Part shown: piece after piece, positions 23,361-33,921 of the stretch | Position numbering within the stretch: position 1 is the stretch's first letter | Layout of the letters: each line of letters begins with the position of its first letter | DNA from: Sambucus nigra | Taxonomy: Eukaryota > Streptophyta > Magnoliopsida > Dipsacales > Adoxaceae | Assembly (NCBI GenBank): GCA_949130495.1 | Contig: OX422221.1 | Coordinates: 143,315,405-143,379,404 of the forward strand | Length of the DNA: 64,000 nt | Direction: 5' to 3' | Translations under genes and position numbers: made by a program | The notes under the pieces: model-generated | Told to the model about the DNA's origin: nothing | Database searches by the model: none | What the model saw: the letters and a program-made list of their open reading frames with translations, nothing else

Positions 23361-24536
23361 TTGACTTACTACTTCGTAAAAAAAAATGTGTGTCACGTTT
23401 TTTTAATTGCCCAATTTGATATGTCTTATTTTAACTCTTTTGGTGGCTTTAATTGTTATGCTAATAGTGAGGAAGAGGAGGCACTCAAGACTTATGAACA
23501 TTGGATCAATATCACTAAAGATGATTATATTAAATACAAGCCTAGTGCTGAGAAACTCCAAATTTATCAAAATCAATTGCTTGAAGAAGAAAGACTTGAA
23601 AAAGAATATTGCGAAAAAAATCGTTATTGGGAGCAAGAGTTAGATGCATTATTTGAACCCAATGAGGATTTTTTTTCCGATAGTTTTGAAGATGAAGTAA
23701 TTTTTCAACCAAATGAGGAATTCGAGGTGCTAGAACCAAGGAAGCCTACTTTGGAAGAACTCTTGCTTGATATAAAAACTGAATCTGATGACCGTGTTGT
23801 TCTCGAGTCGAAAATTATAGCAACTTGCAAGGAGTTGAATGATTATTTGGACATCTTAGAAAAGGTCGAGACTTGCGCTTCACCTAATACTTTTGAGAAT
23901 GAAATCATTGAGAGTGATCCAAGTTCTTTTGAATCTCAACCTATTATAAATATTTCAAAATCTACTGAGGTTGAGGATCATTTGTCTCCTTGTGTCCCCA
24001 CTATTATCGAACCATTAAATCCATCGCAAGAACTGGATGAATGTCTTGAGGATGTTGACCCGCTTCTTGTATGGGAATGTTATTTTGAGATGCTTCATAT
24101 TATGAGCCATACACTTAGACGTGTCACTCCACCAGATCCAATTGAAAATTTTGAGGGAGAAGATTTTGAGGACAAGGACTCTATACTTGAATTGTTTTCC
24201 AAGATGGACTCTTTTAGTTTGTGTTCTCCTCTTCCCATACTACTTGAAAAATCTTTGGGAAGTGATTCTATTTTTCTTAGATCCCAATGGTACTTGTCCC
24301 CCTGTGCACCCAAATTTTTAATCCCTCTAAAAATTTTAATTGGTGATGGTTCATTTTTTAAAATTTGCACATGCCTTCCATTTTTCAAACGGAATTCTTA
24401 TTTTTCGGGAGGCATGCATCCTAGTGAGGGCACACCATTAATCCCTCAAAGTCAAATTGTATTTTGGGTGGACCCTCAAATTTTTCGACTTTTAGTGTAT
24501 GATTTATTAGCCGTTCCAATTTTAGGTTGTAAATAG
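23361..24536 (+). CDS. Single open reading frame of the Athila-like element, function unknown
   Basis: A 391-codon uninterrupted frame occupies the place where gag would start, 20 bases after the PBS. The more likely start is the second Met, MSYFNSFGGFNCYANSEEEE at 23,421, giving 371 residues, since the first 20 residues are hydrophobic and unlike the rest; a choice cannot be made from sequence alone. The protein is strongly acidic. Residues about 62-98 (AEKLQIYQNQLLEEERLEKE and beyond) look coiled-coil-like. Glu/Asp-rich segments follow (FFSDSFEDEVIFQPNEEF), then a less charged C-terminal third ending VYDLLAVPILGCK. I see no zinc knuckle, capsid motif, protease, signal peptide or clear membrane segment. 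The low LTR divergence means it has had little time to decay, so openness alone does not prove selection. It could be a lineage-specific gag substitute or captured host sequence. I do not recognise it. Confidence 0.6.
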   Translation: MTYYFVKKNVCHVFLIAQFDMSYFNSFGGFNCYANSEEEEALKTYEHWINITKDDYIKYKPSAEKLQIYQNQLLEEERLEKEYCEKNRYWEQELDALFEPNEDFFSDSFEDEVIFQPNEEFEVLEPRKPTLEELLLDIKTESDDRVVLESKIIATCKELNDYLDILEKVETCASPNTFENEIIESDPSSFESQPIINISKSTEVEDHLSPCVPTIIEPLNPSQELDECLEDVDPLLVWECYFEMLHIMSHTLRRVTPPDPIENFEGEDFEDKDSILELFSKMDSFSLCSPLPILLEKSLGSDSIFLRSQWYLSPCAPKFLIPLKILIGDGSFFKICTCLPFFKRNSYFSGGMHPSEGTPLIPQSQIVFWVDPQIFRLLVYDLLAVPILGCK

Positions 24537-24777
24537 TTAGTTTTTTTTCTTTTTCTTTCTCTTTTATTATAGTCTAGTTTTGATAGTTAGAGTTTTTGTT
24601 ATTATTTTTTCTATGCTTGGTTCTAACATGTTTTGTAGATTCAATGGACTCGCACTCATCAGGGATCGCTCCATTTGGGTAATATCTTTCTTTTCCTCTC
24701 TTTATGTTGTGTTCTTGATTCGCATTGAGGACAATGCAACATTTAAGTTAGGGGGTGTGGGATATTATTCCCATTTA

Positions 24778-24893
24778 TTGTTTAGATTCATTGATTCAAT
24801 CACATGTTCTTTCCAAGTGTGTGTTTTTTTAGAATATTGTTTAGATTCATTGATTCAATCACATGTTCTTTCCCAGTGTGTGTTTTTTTAGAA
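24778..24893. repeat. About 60-bp tandem duplication
   Basis: Two copies of TTGTTTAGATTCATTGATTC ... GTGTGTTTTTTTAGAA in direct succession, differing at one or two positions. Confidence 0.9.
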
Positions 24894-26402
24894 AATTTCA
24901 AAAAAATTTAAAAAAAAAAGTTGAAAAAATCCAAAAATATTTTTCTTCAAAATAAATAAAAATTGGAATTTAAATTTATCAAAAATATCACCTTTATTCT
25001 ATTTAAAGTCTCAAATTGTTAAATCTCAATTGCACTAAGCCAAAATTGACCGAAGATGGAAATTGAAAGAAAATTGACGACTTTACGAATAAGTGTGGAG
25101 ATTAGTCCAACCCGGTGAGATTTAGAACCTATTGATCTTTTTGAGTTTTTAAATCAATCCGAGTTTATGATTAACTCAAAGTTCTTTTCGCGTTTTAATA
25201 AGTCGTTGATGATCTCAATCCTTTGTTTTGATCGGTTATGGAAATGTGTGAAATGTTGTCTCGAAATTCGTGCTAAATATATCTCTAAACTTAATTAATC
25301 TCGAGATGCATATGGTAAGGTGATTAGCAATTTGGACAATGAAGTAGGCCCTCTTTTGTTTAACCCAAAAATATTAGCAATAAAAAAGTTGTGAAAAATT
25401 ATCCCTTTGCAACCCAAGTTGAGCCTAATAAAATATTTTTCGTTCATTTGATAACCCAAAAAACCCAAATAGCCCGGAATTGTGAAAATTGAGAAAATTT
25501 ATCAAGTAAGTCCAAATTGTGCAACAAAAAGGGGCAAGAGAAAAACAGAAAAAATGCTCAGCAAAATAAAAATAGCAAGAAAAAAAAATTAAAAAGAAAA
25601 AAGAAAAAGAAAAAGAAAGAGAAAAATGAGCAAATGCCTGAAAAAGCACTAATGGACGTCATAAGGATATTTTCCAATTCCAAACAATCCATATATTCCC
25701 AATTTTACCCTTTACACCTTTTAACCCAAAAAGTCCTAACCGAGTCCGAATGGTGAAATTAATTACCGCATGGAGAGCTAAGATATGAAAAGATAATAAA
25801 AGAGATTAAAAGGATGTGATTAAGAGATGATGTTTCCCGTATCTTAATAACTGTATTCCGATGATGAGATCTTATCACCATATATTTCCTTCTTTTCAAT
25901 TTTGTATGCATGAATTTGTGTCCATTATATTTACTCTTTATATCATGCATACCGAGAGAAAATAGCCACAATCCGAGTGATTCGTTTGTGAGTGCAATCC
26001 GTAAGAATTTGAATCAAAACGAATTTTCGGAAAGTAACGTAATGCTCAATCGGTGGAAATTTGAGGTTTAATTTTTGGCTTTGCACACACACACACACAC
26101 TACGGTTTGAGACAGTTGAATATGAATTTATGGTGAGTATTTTTCGAAAATTTTAAATTGTACAATTTTTAAGTATTTTGATATTTATTTGAGTCAATAA
26201 AGAATTTTGTGGGTGTATTCACTGCAAACCCTCACGAGACAAAACTCGTCCTACTAGGGTAACCTAGGGGTTTAAAGGCTTATTGCATACGCCAAATGCA
26301 ATCGCGTGCCCGCAAAAAAGGTATTCTATCCCAATAAAAGAATTTTTAAGAGTTGAACTTTAAACTAATTTCTTTTACATTGCTCGGGACGCGCAAAGTT
26401 CT

Positions 26403-26415
26403 AAGTTAGGGGGTG
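26403..26415 (+). other. Polypurine tract
   Basis: AAGTTAGGGGGTG immediately before the 3' LTR start at 26,416. Confidence 0.75.
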
Positions 26416-26912
26416 TGATTAGGCACATATTCTTCGTATTTATCCCCTTAATTTTGGTATTTTTATGATCCCGTGCAGTGTAATTAGCTTGGATTTGTCT
26501 CTTATTTATGCTACTAACCTTTTTTGGCAAGTATTTCGTGTTTTGTGTATTTCTCATGTGTTTTACAGGTATTTTATGCAAGTTAGTGCGAATGAGAACT
26601 CAAAACAGTGAAAGAAATCAAGAAATGGAGAGTTGAAGGGAATTTTCGTAATTTTTCATCCTTAGTCCAGAGGTGGGGCCAACTAGAAAGTTGAAGAGCT
26701 CTAAATTACAAGAATACTGGAAAAAACGGCACCTCAATCCGAGCTACGGTGAAGAAGTTACGATGTTTTGAAGTTGCGCGATAATGAAGAGTCTGGATGT
26801 GCGAATTTCTGTCATTAATTATGCATTTAATGCAGTGCAACTCTTGGAAAACTTGTGCCACAAGTGAAATTTGATGCCAAATTCGTGCAACTTGGTGCTA
26901 TAAAAGACCAAG
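26416..26912 (+). repeat. 3' LTR of the Athila-like element, truncated
   Basis: Starts TGATTAGGCACATATTC and matches 21,917-22,413 base for base except about seven substitutions. It breaks after TATAAAAGACCAAG, a few bases past the TATA box, so only the U3-like part is present. Confidence 0.9.
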
Positions 26913-26918
26913 ACCAAC

Positions 26919-27063
26919 TTGTCAGAGATATGGATGGAGGGCATGTGCGATTAATGACATAATATTTTAATGCAGAAACAACCTACAACTCCAGGATCTT
27001 CCAGTTTCATTTCATATGTGACACTAGTTTTTATTCTGTACCTTTGAATGTATTGTTTCTTAC
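26919..27063. repeat. Flank duplication, copy 2 (145 bp)
   Basis: Second copy of the 145-bp segment. It is joined to the broken LTR by a short filler (ACCAAC), with GACCA present on both sides of the junction. Confidence 0.9.
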
Positions 27064-29266
27064 GGAAATTATTTCATAAGAAAACTTATGGTGTTAAAAA
27101 AATGACGGTGCCCTTCGAATGTGCGTTTATGAAATGCTCAAACGATTCAATTAAGAAGTTTGGGTGAATTTTAAGAATTATTACCATGGATAATTGTTAG
27201 TGTTTTGTTACATGGTGTGTAACATCTATTTGATTGAGTAATTGATGACACCTACATCCTAAGATGTCCAATTATTGCTCAGAAATAGGGGAAATAAGGT
27301 TTTTTTTAATCATAAGTAGCATTGATTATATGTACCCACAATGGATGAATTACTCAACTGCATGGCAAGGAACACATAAAGGTCACCAAAAAATCCTACA
27401 ATCACCCTGAAGGCCATAGTTAACCACATAATATTATTTTGGCATGTTTTTTTGTATGTTGTGTTCGAACAACAATTTGAATGTTCGGGGTCAATCGAAC
27501 GTTTTCACGAAGTTTATGCATAATAAAGCCCTTCAATGCAATTACGTTATTAATGGATGTTTGCATAAACCTAGTTAGTACCTTGTAAATGGAATATAAT
27601 CAAAATGGTCTCTTTGGTCAAAAAAATTCCACAATCGTAGACCAAAAAATAAAAACACATGACATGGTGGCAAGAGGGCACGCGAAAGAATATTGAGAAA
27701 ACTTTGAACGTTTTACAGTTTCTCTTAGCCATTGAAGAAGTTTATGTTCATTTTTGGTGCCCTAGAGATCTAGGGTGTATCATGATGATTTGTATCATTT
27801 TCCGCAACAAGATGATAGAAAATGAACGAGTTTAAGATCTCAAGTCGTGGCATCTCAATACTTAAGTTATGGCATCCTGATCTCCATTACATTAAACAAA
27901 ACAACTTAATAAATTTAAAACAAAGAATGCTACAAAACTTTGTCCCGCGTCGAAAGCTTCTTACGTTGTGGTAGTTGCGTTGAACGAAAGTGTTAACTCC
28001 CCTAATAGAATTTGGGTTCGGTTGGAGCTTGCCTCAGCTCTAGCGGCGGATATGGCTCTGCAAATTGAGCAAGTTCAGGCTTCAAAGTAGGCACCGAAGT
28101 CATCTCTGAAGATTGCGCTGGAGTTTCCATTGGGGCTTGCGGAAGACTGGTCGTGTCATCCTCATCCACATAGTAATAGCAATATTGGTCCAATTAAAAC
28201 TCAGGACAATTTCATTAATCGGGTAATTCTCAATTATGTCAAGATTTTTCCCTCATACGTGTTAATTTTTAGATGCACCAATTGGTGTACTCATCCATTT
28301 GCAAAACATTGTCACAAACGTTGCCATATATGTCGGGGAAAACGACCTTAAAAACAACATAGAATCCTGAATCACTCATTGCCTCATGCAAAACAAATAG
28401 TTGGATATTTGGTTGGTGGTAATAACTGATAGAGAAGAGTGTATTATGTAGGCAAATATTTGTTATTAGCGTGTTAGTTGGAGTGTTACGCCAAGGGTTC
28501 TTGCGATATTTCAACTTTCGTTTGTCTCCTAACATTACGACCCCCATTGATAAAGTTCAGGGCATTTTGCTATAAATTTCCTAAATTTAAATAAAATGTT
28601 GTTTTTCTTAATTTTTTGGAGTGTCAAAACTATGAAAAGCATTGGACAAAAAAGCATTATGCCATTTGTCCAAAGCAAACATGCTCTTATCAAAGAGCTA
28701 TATGAAACCGTGTAAATAATTAGATACCATAATTAAACCTTGAAAAAAGAGCACTTATAATTTTGAAGCGTACCCGACATGTCAAGGATTTGTGTAAAAA
28801 ATTTGGCGCAAACACAAAGTAAATTTTTAGTGTCATTTCTAAATTTACTACGGTTTATCCATAGATCTCAGCAAGAATAAAACACTTGAAGTCAGTTTTT
28901 TTTCAAGTAAAAAAATCAATTTACAACATAATCATTTTTGTTTGCTCTTTTATTTTTAATTAAAAACCCAAAAAATAGGACTTTTTATACACGGTAGCCC
29001 AAATAGGTTGTTGAACCATCACTCCAGCGTGTGACATCGTATTTTTCACACCCTATGCACCACCAGCTGGTTCAACATGGTGAGAGGGACAAATGATCTG
29101 TCAAAGGCTCCGCCACCCTTCAGGTCCAGTGGGCCGGCCCAATAAGCGGTCACCTGCCTTTGTAGGCCAGGGCCAGCAGGTCTTTGACCATACCAACCCT
29201 TACGTATCCCCAATTTTTAGAAGAAATATGAAATCATTAGAAACTAGGAAGATTAGTAAATCCTGT

Positions 29267-29270
<4 letters not shown>
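27064..29270. other. Mostly featureless spacer
   Basis: No gene is recognised except the weak minus-strand frames at 28,002-28,547. A single TTCGAAC word pair occurs near 27,466-27,502. A short GC-richer block at 29,041-29,210 is unassigned. Confidence 0.4.
28002..28547 (-). pseudogene. Possible CACTA-type element fragment
   Basis: Two minus-strand frames: 28,547-28,269 contains IQLFVLHEAMSDSGFYVVFK followed by VVFPDIYGNV, and 28,193-28,002 is Pro/Glu/Thr-rich. The first loosely resembles the PFVLA-QA-QVFY-----W-VV---P-D-YD region seen at the C-terminus of plant CACTA-associated proteins (DUF4216 neighbourhood). The match is short, a stop separates the frames, and no CACTA termini are visible. 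An unrelated origin is quite possible. Confidence 0.25.

Positions 29271-29354
<84 letters not shown>
29271..29354. repeat. (AT)n(AG)n compound microsatellite
   Basis: About 27 AT units then 15 AG units, directly abutting the MITE at 29,355. Confidence 0.95.
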
Positions 29355-29356
<2 letters not shown>

Positions 29357-29542
29357 ATGTTCTTGTGCAGACTGTCCCGTATTTTAACATTGTGGACCGA
29401 ATATGTGTCTGTCGCCTGACGGTTACTTAGAAAAGAGAGAGAGCGCACTTATAATTTAACCAATAATTTCTACGCTCACCGCCAGACGACACATGTCCTG
29501 TCCGCACTGTTAAAATACTAAACAGTCCGCACAAAAGGATTG

Positions 29543-29545
<3 letters not shown>
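29355..29545. mobile_element. MITE, about 190 bp, with long imperfect terminal inverted repeats
   Basis: The left end TAATGTTCTTGTGCAGACTG pairs with the inverse of the right end, TAACAATCCTTTTGTGCGGA, and both continue into a shared GTATTTTAACANTG block and GCGGAC/GTGGAC words. It lies between two (AT)n runs, consistent with insertion at a TA target. It is non-coding. Confidence 0.75.

Positions 29546-29583
<38 letters not shown>
29544..29583. repeat. (TA)n microsatellite
   Basis: About 20 TA units on the right side of the MITE; it may be a continuation of the target microsatellite split by insertion. Confidence 0.95.
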
Positions 29584-29586
<3 letters not shown>

Positions 29587-29726
29587 TTTCTTAAAATAAT
29601 TTAAATAAATGGGTCACAATCTAAAGTAGACATATATGATTTTGACAATTATGTGTTTAGCTACATTTTAGTAATTTATTATATAAATATACAAGGGTGT
29701 TTTTGTTCACACCCACCACTTCGGTC

Positions 29727-29788
29727 AACTCACCCCACAAATCTAAACCCATAAAGTAATTTATGCCTTTAGATTTGTGGGGTGAGTT
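29727..29788. repeat. Perfect 21-bp inverted repeat with 20-bp loop
   Basis: Left arm at 29,727-29,747 (starting AACTCACCCCACAAATC), right arm at 29,768-29,788, exactly complementary. It could be a minimal foldback insertion or a transcribed hairpin. Confidence 0.85.
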
Positions 29789-30336
29789 TACACATATATG
29801 AGGATATTGTGGAATTTCGGCGAAGCTTTGCTGGACTACGCATGCCATGACATAAGAATTTGTGATTTTTTTCATGCAATTTAGTAACTTGTACATCGAT
29901 AATATTTTGTAATTGGATGTGAATTTAGGTGACATGAACTTTAGGCCAAGTCTTTCATTTGTGGTGGATCAAGTCTGCTTTTTTCAAGTGATATTTTTTT
30001 TGGATTTAATTGTTTAAAATTGTTACTATCGATTTATTTTCTTTGGAATGATTATTCGATGGAAGTAGTAAGAACATGAGGTTTGGAAGGTTACATAATG
30101 TAAAGTTGATATTCTAAGTATTGAATTTTGCATGAACATGATGATTCAATTTTGGAAATAATATATAATTTGAAATCTAACTAGTTAAATGTTTTAAACC
30201 TTCGTTGGAATGTACAGGTAATGAACAAAATTGAAATCTTGATATAAAGTTGATTGAGAAACTTACCCTTTCATAGGGGTGAGTTGCATGTATTTGATAA
30301 AAAATGATGAGGTGAGGTGAAAGTTTTTCAAAAGAG
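29789..30336. other. Spacer, nothing recognised
   Basis: AT-rich, no credible open frame. The right end holds the CAAAAGAG target of the hAT-type element. Confidence 0.5.
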
Positions 30337-31120
30337 CAGTGGCGGATGCACAATAGGTCGAACTGGGGCGGCCGCCCCAGTTCAGATTTGAAAAAAAATA
30401 GATTTTTTTTAGGGTTCGTTTTTCTCTGATGGGAAGGATCACTTCGCATGTGGCTTTTGATTATTTCTTCTGGATCTTCGTAGTTGATGAGGGATGGTGG
30501 GTTCTTTTTTCTTTGATGATGTCTAGAGATTGGTTCTGCATGTGCTTCATTTGGTGGATTATGGAGGTTTTGGCCCGGTATCTTGGTGATTGAGGGGATC
30601 TACTCTATCTAAAATTGTTCCCTTTTCTGGGATATGGTGTTTAAAGGTTTAGGAGGTTGTTGCAGACTTTGGAAATGTTTGGGAAGGTTTTTAGTTTGGT
30701 GTATTTTATTTGAGCGTGTTTTATTTGGGTGTGTTTAAAGTTGGGGGTGTTTTATTTAAGTGTGAGTTGGATTTTTGTAGAGATTCAATAGATATTCATC
30801 GAGTTGTTTCTGTTGTGCTTGGGTTGACCCTTAATGGTGTCAGGTGAGTTAACTCATTTTCATACTTTCTATTAAGCAAAATTCAATTGTTATCACTACT
30901 AAAATTTGGGTATTATGAATATTTATCAAACGTTGTTTATTTCTTGAATTATGTATTATTAATAATGGTTGAGAATAGTTGTTTGGGCATGATAAAGTTA
31001 TAATTTGTATAAAACTCGAAATAACAAAAAAAAAATCGCCTCGGGCGCTATTGCCCCCAAACCCCCGGCATTACGCGAAACTTTCGACCCCCTTAACCAA
31101 AATTTGTGAATCCGACACTG
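30337..31120. mobile_element. hAT-type non-autonomous element, 784 bp
   Basis: The termini CAGTGGCGGATGCACAA and (inverse) CAGTGTCGGATTCACAA form imperfect terminal inverted repeats. A perfect 8-bp duplication CAAAAGAG flanks it at 30,329-30,336 and 31,121-31,128. Just inside the left end is a 24-bp perfect palindrome (30,360-30,383) centred on GGCGGCCGCC. The right subterminal region has GCCTCGGGCGC and CCCCCAAACCCCC. No transposase frame is present. Confidence 0.9.
30360..30383. repeat. 24-bp perfect GC-rich palindrome
   Basis: Self-complementary over 24 bases with the centre GGGGCGGCCGCCCC, near the left end of the hAT-type element. It would form a strong cruciform or RNA hairpin. Confidence 0.9.
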
Positions 31121-31740
31121 CAAAAGAGTGTTGAGTTTTGTTTAGTTGGGTGCATATAAGAACTCCCATTAACAATCATTAATAAAATAGAACGTCCGCT
31201 AGGTTACTCTTACATTTAATACGAATCCATTGTCAAATTTTGTTATGTAATCGATGACACAATAATATAACATTAGATTTTTAAACATAAAATGGGTATA
31301 AATAAAGAATTACTGACATTTTCAATATATAATAAAAATAATTAACAAGCCCTTCTCTCCCTTAAATAATGAGTGATGCTACACTTCCCGATTCCTCCAT
31401 CCCCAATTCATACCGAATGCAAAAGCTCCATTTTTATTTGTTTTTTTTAATTAAAAATTGTTTTGTTATATAAAAATCTGTATTTTTTATATAAAACAGT
31501 TTTTTATATATAAAAAAAGGAACATGAACATGACTAAATTAAAATAACTCGAATCCGACCCAATTAAATGCGATAATTTTACGAAAACATTAAAAAATAT
31601 TTTTTTTTGAAAAAAATTGTTTTAAAAATTAAAAATTAGTTTAATATAAATAAAAAGAAACTTTTTTTTATATCTTTAAATGGTTTTAAAAAATACAAAA
31701 TTGTTTTAAATGTTGTAAAATTAAGTTAAAAAATGAGGGA

Positions 31741-32520
31741 TGTCGCTGGCGCGGCCCTATAAAAATAAGAGAATATTAGGTAAATGGGTGTTTGAGGGAC
31801 TAAATGAGTTAAAAAATTAAGTTTAAAAATAAGAGTGCCGCTAGCGTGGACCTATAAAAATAAGAGAATATTGGGTAAATAGGTGTTTGAGGGAATAAAT
31901 GAGTTCAAAATAATTATTTTTTTATAATTATTTTTAGCCCTTTCACATGAGAAACCAATGAAAAAAAGGGGGGGTCTTTTTTCTTTTTTTTTAATAAATT
32001 CAATTTTTAATAAAAAAAAAATACCCTGTTAATTTGATGTCTTAGATTCACGATTGATTAGTGCCGCTGGTGCGAACCCATATTTAATAAATGATTTTGG
32101 TCCGGGAATGTCGGTTCGCGCGAGCAGCACTAATCAATTGTAAATTTAAAACATTAAAATTAAAACAAATAGTTTTTTTAAAAGAAAAAAACTATGTTTA
32201 CTATTAAAAAGTCCCTCACGACAAAAAAAAAACTATATTCCAAAAAGTCACTCACCACATAAAAACACTCAAAGTGTGCCGCTGGTGCGGCCCTGTAAAA
32301 ATAAGAGAATATTGGTTAAATTAGTGTTTGAGTACTTTTTGGAACAAAATAAAAAACTCAAAGTGTATCGCTGGCGCGGATCTTTGAAAATAAGAAAATA
32401 TTGGTTAAATTAGTGTTCGAGGATCAAAATAAAAACACTCAAAGTGTGCCGCTGGCACGGCGCTTTAAAAATAAGATAATATTGATTAAATTAGTGTTTG
32501 AGGACTTTTTGGAGTAAAAT
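31741..32520. repeat. Degenerate tandem array, 80-95-bp units with GC-rich dyad
   Basis: Units contain CGCTGGCGCGG (variable), then AAAAATAAGAGAATATTGG and TTAGTGTTTGAGG. Dyads lie at 31,741, 31,835, 32,274, 32,364 and 32,444. An inverted dyad pair (32,061 and 32,113) interrupts the series. A single related unit is found at 36,110-36,240. Confidence 0.75.
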
Positions 32521-32576
32521 TAAAATGATTGAACTAAATATGTATTAAAAATGTTTGAAAGATTTTTTTGTTAATT

Positions 32577-32945
32577 AATCCATTAAATATTAATTTAATG
32601 TAAAGTTTATTTATTTTTAAAATAAATCATAACTCTAGTTATTTATTAATCTTTTGTTAAATTTAAAAAAAATTAAGAGAATGTCTTTTAATTTTTATTT
32701 AAAATAAATAATAAGTATAGAGATATAATGTATTGTTTTTTAAAAATACACTAAGGGTCAAGATTGATCCATTAAATATTAGTTTAATGTAAAGTTTATT
32801 TCACTTTAAAATAAATCATAACTCTAGTTATTTATTAATTTAAAATAAATTTTTAAAAAATTAAAGGAATATCTTTTAATTTTAATTTAAAATAAATTAT
32901 AACTCCAGAGATACAATGCATTATTTGTAAAAAATAAATTAAGAG
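32577..32945. repeat. 190-bp tandem duplication
   Basis: Copies begin with ATCCATTAAATATTA at 32,578 and 32,767 and share CATAACTCTAGTTATTTATT. Confidence 0.85.
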
Positions 32946-33921
32946 TCAATATTATTTTGCCTTCTAATGAAATCAAGGATTGAGATTTGTGAGGAATGAA
33001 TCGATAGCTCCCATTCGGGGAGTACCATTATTCTTAAGGGTCCGTTTGGTTCGTGGTGAAATATTTTTTACCGCGTTAGAATATAATTCACCTAGGTAAA
33101 ATATGTGTTTGGTTGGGCATTTAACACGGTGAAATAAAATGAATATGGTGAAAAGTGAGGTGAAACTTTAACCATTTTAAACCATGGGTAAAGTGAATAA
33201 TTTAAGAGGTGAAAACAATGAAATTTATCTTATTACCAAAGTAACCTTTCTTATTTCCACTTACAACTATCACACATTCATTTCTCCCTCTCAATTAATA
33301 CGATCATCAAATATTCATTTAAAAAAAATATTTTTTTTCTAAATTTCATTTTTTATTTTAAAAAATTTTAAAAATTTAAAAAAATTAAAAAAAAAATAAA
33401 AATTTAAATAATTAAATTTTTAAACATAAATAAATAATAGAATAGCTATTCCTACACCCTCTATGTCTTTCCCCACACTCTTTTCAATATTTAAATACTA
33501 AAAGATCAAAAGACCCTGTATACATATATGATTTGAGCAAATATAATCTTTTGCCCAAAAATCTATTACTTAAAAAAAAAGTAATATTATGAAAAAAAAA
33601 AACATAATGTTTTGAAAATAAAAATTCTAATATTCTAGGAAATTAAAATTTTAATATTCTGAAAATATAAAATTTATAAAAGTTATTTTTTCATTTAAAA
33701 AACATTATGTTATTTATAAAAAAACATATTATTTTTTATTTAAATGGACGTTGATAAAAAAACTGTTTCGTTATTTATTTTTAGAATTGGACATTCTTTT
33801 TATCATTTCTAGTAAAAAACTCTTTCTTTTATTTATTTAAAAAAATTGTTTCGCTATTTATTTTTTCAGTTAAAACAGTTTTTTTTTCTATTTTAAAAAT
33901 AATCTTTTTACTATATAAAAA

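Larger units (their letters stand above)
24537..26415 (+). other. 3' non-coding interior of the Athila-like element
   Basis: Contains GCATTGAGGACAATGC followed by a first purine-rich tract (AAGTTAGGGGGTGTGGG, 24,748 onward), the tandem duplication at 24,778-24,893, an A/G-rich stretch near 25,570-25,630, a (CA)n run at 26,084-26,101, and a second AAGTTAGGGGGTG tract directly before the 3' LTR. Having two PPT-like tracts 1.65 kb apart suggests the region between them was acquired or duplicated. No coding frame is credible here. Confidence 0.7.
21917..26912 (+). mobile_element. Young Athila-like non-autonomous LTR retrotransposon, 3' LTR truncated
   Basis: Order: 5' LTR (21,917 to about 23,318), Athila-type PBS (23,323-23,340), one long open frame (23,361-24,536), a long 3' untranslated interior with two AAGTTAGGGGGTGTG tracts (24,747 and 26,402), and a 3' LTR that is cut after 497 bp. 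The 497 bp shared by the two LTRs differ at only about 7 positions with no indel. No RT, RNase H or integrase is present, so it depends on an autonomous partner. The tRNA-Asp-type PBS and the GCATTGAGGACAATGC motif before the purine tract are Athila hallmarks. Confidence 0.85.
31372..33019. mobile_element. Possible non-autonomous DNA element full of tandem duplications
   Basis: The left edge ATAATGAGTGATGCTACACT and the inverse of the right edge ATAATGGTACTCCCCGAA are loosely alike and may be terminal repeats. The interior holds five to six copies of a 80-95-bp unit (31,741-32,520) with the GC-rich dyad, and a 190-bp duplication (32,577-32,945). Boundaries are tentative and no target duplication is seen. 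Confidence 0.35.

Noticed and set aside
23403..24388. Several minus- and plus-strand frames of 65-97 codons overlapping the 391-codon frame
   Set aside because: They are shadows of the longer frame, which is in the sense orientation set by the PBS and PPT.
25517..25756. Lys-rich 79-codon frame
   Set aside because: Product of an A/G-rich tract in the 3' non-coding part of the Athila-like element.
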